NCBI GenBank assembly: GCA_030628785.1
Contig: DAOVQI010000076.1
Coordinates: 1 to 10,412, forward strand
DNA: 10,412 nt
Source of the DNA: Bacteroidota bacterium
GTDB lineage: Bacteria > Bacteroidota > Bacteroidia > Bacteroidales > VadinHA17
Direction of reading: 5' to 3'
The notes under the pieces were generated by a model. It searched no databases. It had not been told where the DNA came from and saw nothing but the letters and a program-made list of their open reading frames with translations. The translations under genes were made by a program, and so were the position numbers. Positions 5,506-10,412 of the stretch are shown here, piece by piece (position 1 is the stretch's first letter; every line of letters begins with the position of its first letter).

Positions 5506-6204
5506 TTATTTCCCAGTCTTCTTTGACGAAGATGTTTTTTTTGTTCCTTCAATTTTTGCTGTTGTCTTTTTTGCTTCTGATGAAGGTTTTTTTGCTGTGG
5601 CCTTTTTAGTTTCCGTTTTTCCTGATGTTGTCTTTTTTGTTGTGGGCTTTTTGGCGGTTGTTGATTTTTTAACTTCGACTTTCTTAGTTGCCGGCTTCTT
5701 CATATCCGCCGTTTTTACGGTTGCTTTTGTTTCAGGTTTTTTCTCAGATGTTGCTTTTTTTACGGTGGTTTTCTTTACGGGTTTTTTTTTCGGGGTTTCT
5801 TTAATGATGGCTTCAGGTTTTTTTGCAACAGGCTTTTCCTTCACCTGAACTTTAGGAGTTTCCTTCTTTTTTACTTCTGTTTTGATTGCTCCCTTTTCCA
5901 CTATTGATTCAATCAGGACCTGGGACAAATATTGCCGATGACCACGCAACACTTTATAGCCTTTCCTTCTTTTCTTTTTAAAAACCTTGACTTTATCATC
6001 TTTAAGATGGGCAATAATTTTCCCTGATACCATGGCGCCTTTGATAACCGGTGCCCCGACAAGCACTTTCCCATCGTTTTCGATTAATAATACCTTATCA
6101 AATTCAACCTTATCACCTTCTTCCCCACCGAGGCGGTGAACATAAATCTTTTGGTCTTTTTCAACCTTAAACTGTTGACCAGCCATATCGACAATTGCGT
6201 ACAT
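5506..6204 (-). CDS. rplU: 50S ribosomal protein L21 with long Lys/Thr-rich C-terminal tail
   Basis: L21 binds 23S rRNA in the large subunit. Residues 1-103 are a complete L21: MYAIVDMAGQQFKV at the start and the basic RNA-binding signature FKKKRRKGYKVLRGHRQYLS at 75-94. Typical L21 is about 100-105 residues; this protein is 232. The extra ~128 residues (coded by about 5509-5892) are low complexity, dominated by Lys, Thr, Ala, Pro, Ser and Glu in degenerate KKxT / AKKP / TKK repeats like histone H1 tails, with no predicted fold. The tail is continuous in frame, with no frameshift sign. Such tails occur in some Bacteroidota L21 proteins as far as I recall, and may bind RNA or DNA. It is first in the rplU-rpmA operon, with a consensus promoter about 37-66 bases upstream. 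Confidence 0.96.
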   Translation of the reverse strand: MYAIVDMAGQQFKVEKDQKIYVHRLGGEEGDKVEFDKVLLIENDGKVLVGAPVIKGAMVSGKIIAHLKDDKVKVFKKKRRKGYKVLRGHRQYLSQVLIESIVEKGAIKTEVKKKETPKVQVKEKPVAKKPEAIIKETPKKKPVKKTTVKKATSEKKPETKATVKTADMKKPATKKVEVKKSTTAKKPTTKKTTSGKTETKKATAKKPSSEAKKTTAKIEGTKKTSSSKKTGK

Positions 6205-6240
6205 TCTTCGCTTTTTTACATGTTTTCAACTTTCGGACTG

Positions 6241-6270
6241 CAAAAATATAAATTTTAATCGATATACAAA
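6241..6270 (-). promoter_or_regulatory. Bacteroidota-type promoter of rplU-rpmA
   Basis: On the minus strand a -33 TTTG (6270-6267) is followed after 18 bases by TATTTTTG (6248-6241), an exact TAnnTTTG -7 box. Spacing is close to that of the known Bacteroidota primary-sigma consensus. Transcription would start near 6235, giving a leader of about 30 nt with no strong Shine-Dalgarno, as is common in the phylum. The -33 box lies only 16 bases past the stop of the TonB receptor gene. Confidence 0.75.
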
Positions 6271-6286
6271 CTTTTTGAATTTGATT

Positions 6287-9200
6287 TTATTGATTATTTG
6301 TTCTGGTGTATGAGGGGAACAGACCTTGCAGATCCAGCCTGATTGAAGCATAAATTAATGATCCGATTTCAGGACCACCAAAATTATTTATATAACCAAT
6401 GTTAAAGAAATTAGTCACCCCAACATTTAATAATGCATCATACCGTTCGAGCATATAACTAAATTGTATATCAAATATATTTATTCCCTTTATTTCCCCA
6501 TCTCCAAAGGAACTTTCCCAATCAAAGGGACTTTGCCATCTCCAAATGGCACTAAAACCAACATTTTTGAATACTTGACGATGCAAATACGAAGCACTTA
6601 TTTTATATTCCGGAGTGTTAAAACCTGGAATAACCGGATCTTTAATATCAGTTTGTAACTTCGTCCAGGTTCCATTAATATCAAGAATACTACCATCAGG
6701 AAAAGTTGCCTTTATTTCAGTGGAAAGACCTTGAACAGTTACCTTTTCCTTGGAATTAGTATATAAATGATAAACCTGGTTTTGTGAGGAGATACCGGTT
6801 TGTAATGCAGCGGCATAAAGATCAATCCCAGGACTGGTGTTTGTTTTAACTACCCTGGCTATTCCTATAAAGTTTTCATATAAATTATGAAAATATGCAA
6901 AATTGATAAACACTTTTTGTGAGAATAACTGTTTATAACCTAATTCAAATGTTCTTATTTTTTCCGATACCAGTTGCTTTAAATCATTTTCATCTAAAAT
7001 ACCATTCTCTAAAATATTCAAATTTGAATATTGTGCATAATTTATATCATACCCATTATCTTGTAATGTTTTTCGTACGGCATATTGAAACAATTCTACA
7101 TTTTTTTGAAAAAAAGAGTTCCCCTGGAGCATTAGGGATGATTGATACTCCGGATAACCACCAATAATTCTTATATAGCCAAGATCTTGTTTAATAAACT
7201 GTTCCTTAATGTTCGGATTACGGACACCTGACATAAAGGACATTCGTAAAGTCTGGTTTTTATTTATTATAAGGGCCGCTGAAATGCCAGGTGAAATGTT
7301 ACCAGTGAAATTTTCATTCCTATCGTATCTGATTGAACTACTTAATTTTAAAGTTTGGTTTAAAAAATCAGCATTAAACAGAGTATAAAAACCGTATTCA
7401 AAATTTGTTATGTCATTTGAGGTTGTATCAGCGAATAGTGTTCCATTGGATTCTAAATCATAATACCTGAAATTACCACCAATATGTGTATTTATTAATC
7501 CAAAAAGATTATTGAGTTTATAATTACCCTCTATATGATATAAGGCTGAATTATTTACAATTTTTGCTCCTTCCTTGAATCCTGATTTATTTATTATTCT
7601 GGATTTTTCTCTTTCAAATTCCGAAGACCCGGGCTCAGCCCTACTGTTGCTATTGCCAAAATTTGAGTCCGCAAATCGTCTGGCTTCAAAATCACTTCCG
7701 CCTTCCAAACCTAACGCAGACCAACCATTATATGCCAATAAATAGTGCCTAAACCAATCTTCATCACTCTTCCAGGATCGGTTTAAATGAATTGCTAAAA
7801 AACGAGTATCATACGAATCCCCTGAGAATTGGTTAGTGTTGTAACCTCTAAGAAAAAAATTTTCACCTTTTATTTCTGCCTTACCCTGTAAGATGCCAAA
7901 ATTATCCAACAAAACTCTGTTGTCACCAGTATAAACAGTAGTTCCAATTCCATAGTTGCCTGAAAAAATTGCAGTTAGTTTGGGTTTAAACCGATAGTGA
8001 ATTGCTCCATTTATTTTAAAATTATAAATATCGTAGTCGATTAGATTTTCCTCATTATATCCGCTTCTTGCCACCGTAATCAATGTATTATTTTGCCCTA
8101 ACGGGAGTTCCGCAGTAATTTCATCCCCATATCGATTCAATCCGTCATACCCCGGATCTTCCTCAAACCGGATGCTGCCTAGATTAATATTAGTCGTATC
8201 ATTGGCATGCCAATCTTCAGCATTCATATATGATGCGCTTATCTTATATGCAAACTTGTTATTAATTACTTTTGCATACCTCAGTCCAAAATCTAATATC
8301 GGTTTTAGATTAAATTCAAACATTTTCTTTCTGCCAAAACCTATATGATTAGCCTTAATGCTTGAAGAGATACTTAAACCCTGGTATTCAAAAGGACTCT
8401 TACTATTTATCAATAACATACCATTTAATGCATTTGGTCCATATTGGACTGTGGAAGGTCCAGGTAAGATCTCATAACTTTCCAGATCCAAATCTGTAAT
8501 TCCTGCAATATTGCCAATTGGAAAATTAAAACCTGGGGCTTGGTTATCAATCCCATCAATTAATTGTAAGAATCTTGTATTACCAGTAGAATTAAACCCT
8601 CTTACGTTATACGATTTAAATTGTAAACTTTGTGTAGCTTCAAAAATACTTTTCAAGTTGGCAATGACATCATAGGTACTGGCTACAGGTATTTCAAGTA
8701 TATTTTGAATATGTAATTTTTCTATTGTTTTTGAAGCCGTAAAAATTTTTCTATCTACTTTAAGAGCTGTGATAATAATTTCCTCAGCCCAGATAGGATT
8801 TTCATCCATAATCACTTCAACTTCCCTAAATAATTCATCCGTTACATTAATCTCCCTTTTCTTAAAGCCCATCATTGAAAATTGAAGAATAATCGGTTGT
8901 TTGTGGTTTTGAAAATTCAAAGCAAATCGACCTTCTGAATCTGACGCACTTCCAAGATGAGTCCCTTTTACCAGAATGCTTACGCCTGGCAGTGAAGAGT
9001 CATCTTTTGAGGAAATGATTTTACCGGAAACAGAAATTCCCAAAGGATCCATAGTAACTTCCGTTTCAAAAAGAAATGTATGGTTGATTGTAATTTCTTT
9101 GGTTTGATACCCGGATATTGAAAATTGTAAAATTCTTGGAGGAGTAAGATTACCGGTTATAATAAAATTCCCATCAGAGTTTGTAAAAACAAAGCTTGAC

Positions 9201-9358
9201 GTCCCTTTAAAGTGGATCTTAACACCTTCTAAAGGCACTCTATCTTTGCCATTTATAACTATACCAGAAACAGCGATCCCGGACTGTGCCAGGGAATATA
9301 GTGGATTTATATGGCAAATAAATAATTCAAAACAAAAAGCTATTATAAAAAGTCTCAT
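6287..9358 (-). CDS. TonB-dependent outer-membrane receptor with two tandem CarboxypepD_reg-like domains
   Basis: These 22-strand outer-membrane barrels import a ligand using TonB energy. The 1023-residue protein has an N-terminal signal (about 1-25, ending near SLAQS) and two carboxypeptidase-regulatory-like beta-sandwich domains in tandem (about 28-104 and 107-185). A plug domain follows (about 190-320) with YNVRGFNSTGNTRFLQLIDG (250-269) and PGPSTVQYGPNALNGML (299-315). The rest is barrel, rich in alternating aromatic strands, ending at a final strand about 1000-1013 (LIYASIRLDLQGLF). There is no SusD-like gene next to it within the window, so it is probably not a standard SusCD pair. It lies 97 bp downstream of an SGNH-family gene on the same strand. 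The ligand is unknown; the partner suggests an esterified or lipid-like substrate, as inference only. Confidence 0.93.
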   Translation of the reverse strand: MRLFIIAFCFELFICHINPLYSLAQSGIAVSGIVINGKDRVPLEGVKIHFKGTSSFVFTNSDGNFIITGNLTPPRILQFSISGYQTKEITINHTFLFETEVTMDPLGISVSGKIISSKDDSSLPGVSILVKGTHLGSASDSEGRFALNFQNHKQPIILQFSMMGFKKREINVTDELFREVEVIMDENPIWAEEIIITALKVDRKIFTASKTIEKLHIQNILEIPVASTYDVIANLKSIFEATQSLQFKSYNVRGFNSTGNTRFLQLIDGIDNQAPGFNFPIGNIAGITDLDLESYEILPGPSTVQYGPNALNGMLLINSKSPFEYQGLSISSSIKANHIGFGRKKMFEFNLKPILDFGLRYAKVINNKFAYKISASYMNAEDWHANDTTNINLGSIRFEEDPGYDGLNRYGDEITAELPLGQNNTLITVARSGYNEENLIDYDIYNFKINGAIHYRFKPKLTAIFSGNYGIGTTVYTGDNRVLLDNFGILQGKAEIKGENFFLRGYNTNQFSGDSYDTRFLAIHLNRSWKSDEDWFRHYLLAYNGWSALGLEGGSDFEARRFADSNFGNSNSRAEPGSSEFEREKSRIINKSGFKEGAKIVNNSALYHIEGNYKLNNLFGLINTHIGGNFRYYDLESNGTLFADTTSNDITNFEYGFYTLFNADFLNQTLKLSSSIRYDRNENFTGNISPGISAALIINKNQTLRMSFMSGVRNPNIKEQFIKQDLGYIRIIGGYPEYQSSLMLQGNSFFQKNVELFQYAVRKTLQDNGYDINYAQYSNLNILENGILDENDLKQLVSEKIRTFELGYKQLFSQKVFINFAYFHNLYENFIGIARVVKTNTSPGIDLYAAALQTGISSQNQVYHLYTNSKEKVTVQGLSTEIKATFPDGSILDINGTWTKLQTDIKDPVIPGFNTPEYKISASYLHRQVFKNVGFSAIWRWQSPFDWESSFGDGEIKGINIFDIQFSYMLERYDALLNVGVTNFFNIGYINNFGGPEIGSLIYASIRLDLQGLFPSYTRTNNQ

Positions 9359-9457
9359 TCTACATAAAGAATTCTATTATAAATCTTGATTAGCCGTAAT
9401 TTTTCTTTTAACATTCAATTTATTTACATGGATAAAATCGTTAAGGAACAGAACAAA

Positions 9458-10412
9458 TTATTCCGGTTCAATGGTATTTCCTCTAAAATTATTGATACTT
9501 ACTTTTGGTATGCTCGAATTAAATCGATCATTAATTACTTCAATAATTTTTTTTGCAATAAAAGCGTTACCTCTGGGATTTGGATATATTCCATCTAAAG
9601 AAAAAATTCCTCCATTAATTTCGTATCCAAAATCTATAGGTATACCATTTGCATAAATTTTATAAGGATTTTCATTTGCCCCTGTTTCTTCTAACTCCTT
9701 TGATAAATACAATTCATGATAAACTGTAAAGAGATCCACAAGGGCAAGCCTGTCTGAATTACTGTTAACAATTTGTTGTATAATGTTATTATATGAAATG
9801 ATCCTTTCTTCAATTTTATTAATCTCAACAATTGTAAGAATATATTTGTCAGGGACAGGTTCAATAGAGCCAAAACCAAAAAATGCAACTTGTTCTGTAG
9901 GCATATTGAATAAAACCCTTTCACCAGGGCTAATAAGCCTGATTTTGGGTAATGGGCTTCCATCCGGATAATAAGCATCAGGTAAACCTTTATCTTCAAT
10001 AAGAAGAGGTTGTGGCGGAGATACTAAATACCCACCTATAAAATGAATAAAAGGTCTTTTTTCTTCATCCGGTGAATTATTATTATGGAGCTCGACAGCT
10101 TGATTAAAATCTCTAAAGTAATAAGCCAGGGAATCATATTCATCATCGGTTATTTGTAAACAGTGAGTGGGCATTTTACTGAAAAAAGGGAACTCTGTTA
10201 CGTTTGGTATATTCATAACAACTCCTTTTGTATCTGAAATATTTAATAAGGTATCAATATTTTCAGGTAGCTCATTACTAAAAATATCTAAAGGTGTTAA
10301 ATCATTTTTTGCAATCCGGGATAGAAGTAAATCGGGAGAAGCGTTACCGGTGGCACCACATTTTGCAAAATTAAGTACATCATTAATTCCAGGATTGAAT
10401 GAAAAAAAGGTG
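9458..10412 (-). CDS. GDSL/SGNH-hydrolase-family protein, N-terminus beyond the window
   Basis: The frame is open to the right edge, so the protein is partial: 317 residues are visible. An internal Met at 10214-10216 is not the start, because the homologous region continues upstream of it. Near the edge, NPGINDVLNFA (about 10394-10362) fits block III (GxND) of the SGNH fold, with the oxyanion-hole Asn. Near the end, FSLDGIYPNPRGNAFIA fits block V, normally DxxH, but here the His is Tyr (codon TAT at 9584-9586); Asp is kept. Block I with the nucleophile Ser lies outside the window. GVVMNIPNVTEFPFF also fits the Bacteroidota branch of these often lipid-anchored esterases. It precedes the TonB receptor gene on the same strand. 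Fold assignment is fairly sure; catalytic activity is doubtful. Confidence 0.8.
   Translation of the reverse strand, partial: TFFSFNPGINDVLNFAKCGATGNASPDLLLSRIAKNDLTPLDIFSNELPENIDTLLNISDTKGVVMNIPNVTEFPFFSKMPTHCLQITDDEYDSLAYYFRDFNQAVELHNNNSPDEEKRPFIHFIGGYLVSPPQPLLIEDKGLPDAYYPDGSPLPKIRLISPGERVLFNMPTEQVAFFGFGSIEPVPDKYILTIVEINKIEERIISYNNIIQQIVNSNSDRLALVDLFTVYHELYLSKELEETGANENPYKIYANGIPIDFGYEINGGIFSLDGIYPNPRGNAFIAKKIIEVINDRFNSSIPKVSINNFRGNTIEPE

Noticed and set aside
5597..5848. Plus-strand open frame of 83 codons opposite the rplU tail
   Set aside because: It is the antisense shadow of the Lys/Thr repeat tail, giving only Phe/Val-rich low-complexity protein, while the minus-strand frame continues a certain L21.
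9458..10216. Complete gene starting at the Met at 10216
   Set aside because: The frame is open upstream to the window edge and encodes the SGNH block III motif there, so this Met is internal and the gene is truncated by the window.

Overview
The window looks like ordinary chromosomal DNA of a member of the Bacteroidota. The evidence is AT-rich sequence, a TonB-dependent receptor with carboxypeptidase-regulatory-like domains, a lipobox protein, Bacteroidota-style serS, rplU and rpmA genes, and promoter elements of the TTTG / TAnnTTTG type rather than -35/-10 boxes. I cannot place it below phylum. Every complete gene lies on the minus strand; only the tail of one plus-strand gene is visible at the left edge.

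Layout, left to right: the 3' end of an unidentified plus-strand gene (1-69); a convergent intergenic stretch with a 7-bp-phased TAAC repeat and an AT-rich hairpin; ruvC (310-861, TTG start); a 395-bp non-coding stretch with several palindromes; then, read in the minus direction, a probable serS - EamA transporter - S41 lipoprotein protease operon (4733 down to 1257). Upstream of serS lies a non-coding segment with a 50-nt sequence that can fold as a three-way junction, next to a consensus Bacteroidota -7 box, and then the intrinsic terminator of the preceding operon. That operon is rplU-rpmA (ribosomal proteins L21 and L27), driven by a well-matched promoter at 6241-6270. Its L21 has a Lys/Thr-rich tail longer than the ribosomal core, and the gap between the two genes carries more of the TAAC heptad repeat. 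The right third holds a large TonB-dependent receptor and, upstream of it, a GDSL/SGNH-family protein truncated by the window end. The histidine expected in that protein's block V is replaced by tyrosine.

Functionally these are mostly housekeeping genes (Holliday junction resolution, translation) mixed with cell-envelope genes. The SGNH protein and TonB receptor may act together in uptake of an esterified or lipid-like substrate, which is inference from adjacency. I see no phage, IS, CRISPR, toxin-antitoxin or defence system. The most unusual content is non-coding: the three-way-junction element before serS, the paired REP-like hairpins and the inverted-repeat-bounded element before ruvC, and the dispersed TAAC heptads. 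Among proteins, the L21 tail and the altered SGNH active-site motif deserve a second look.
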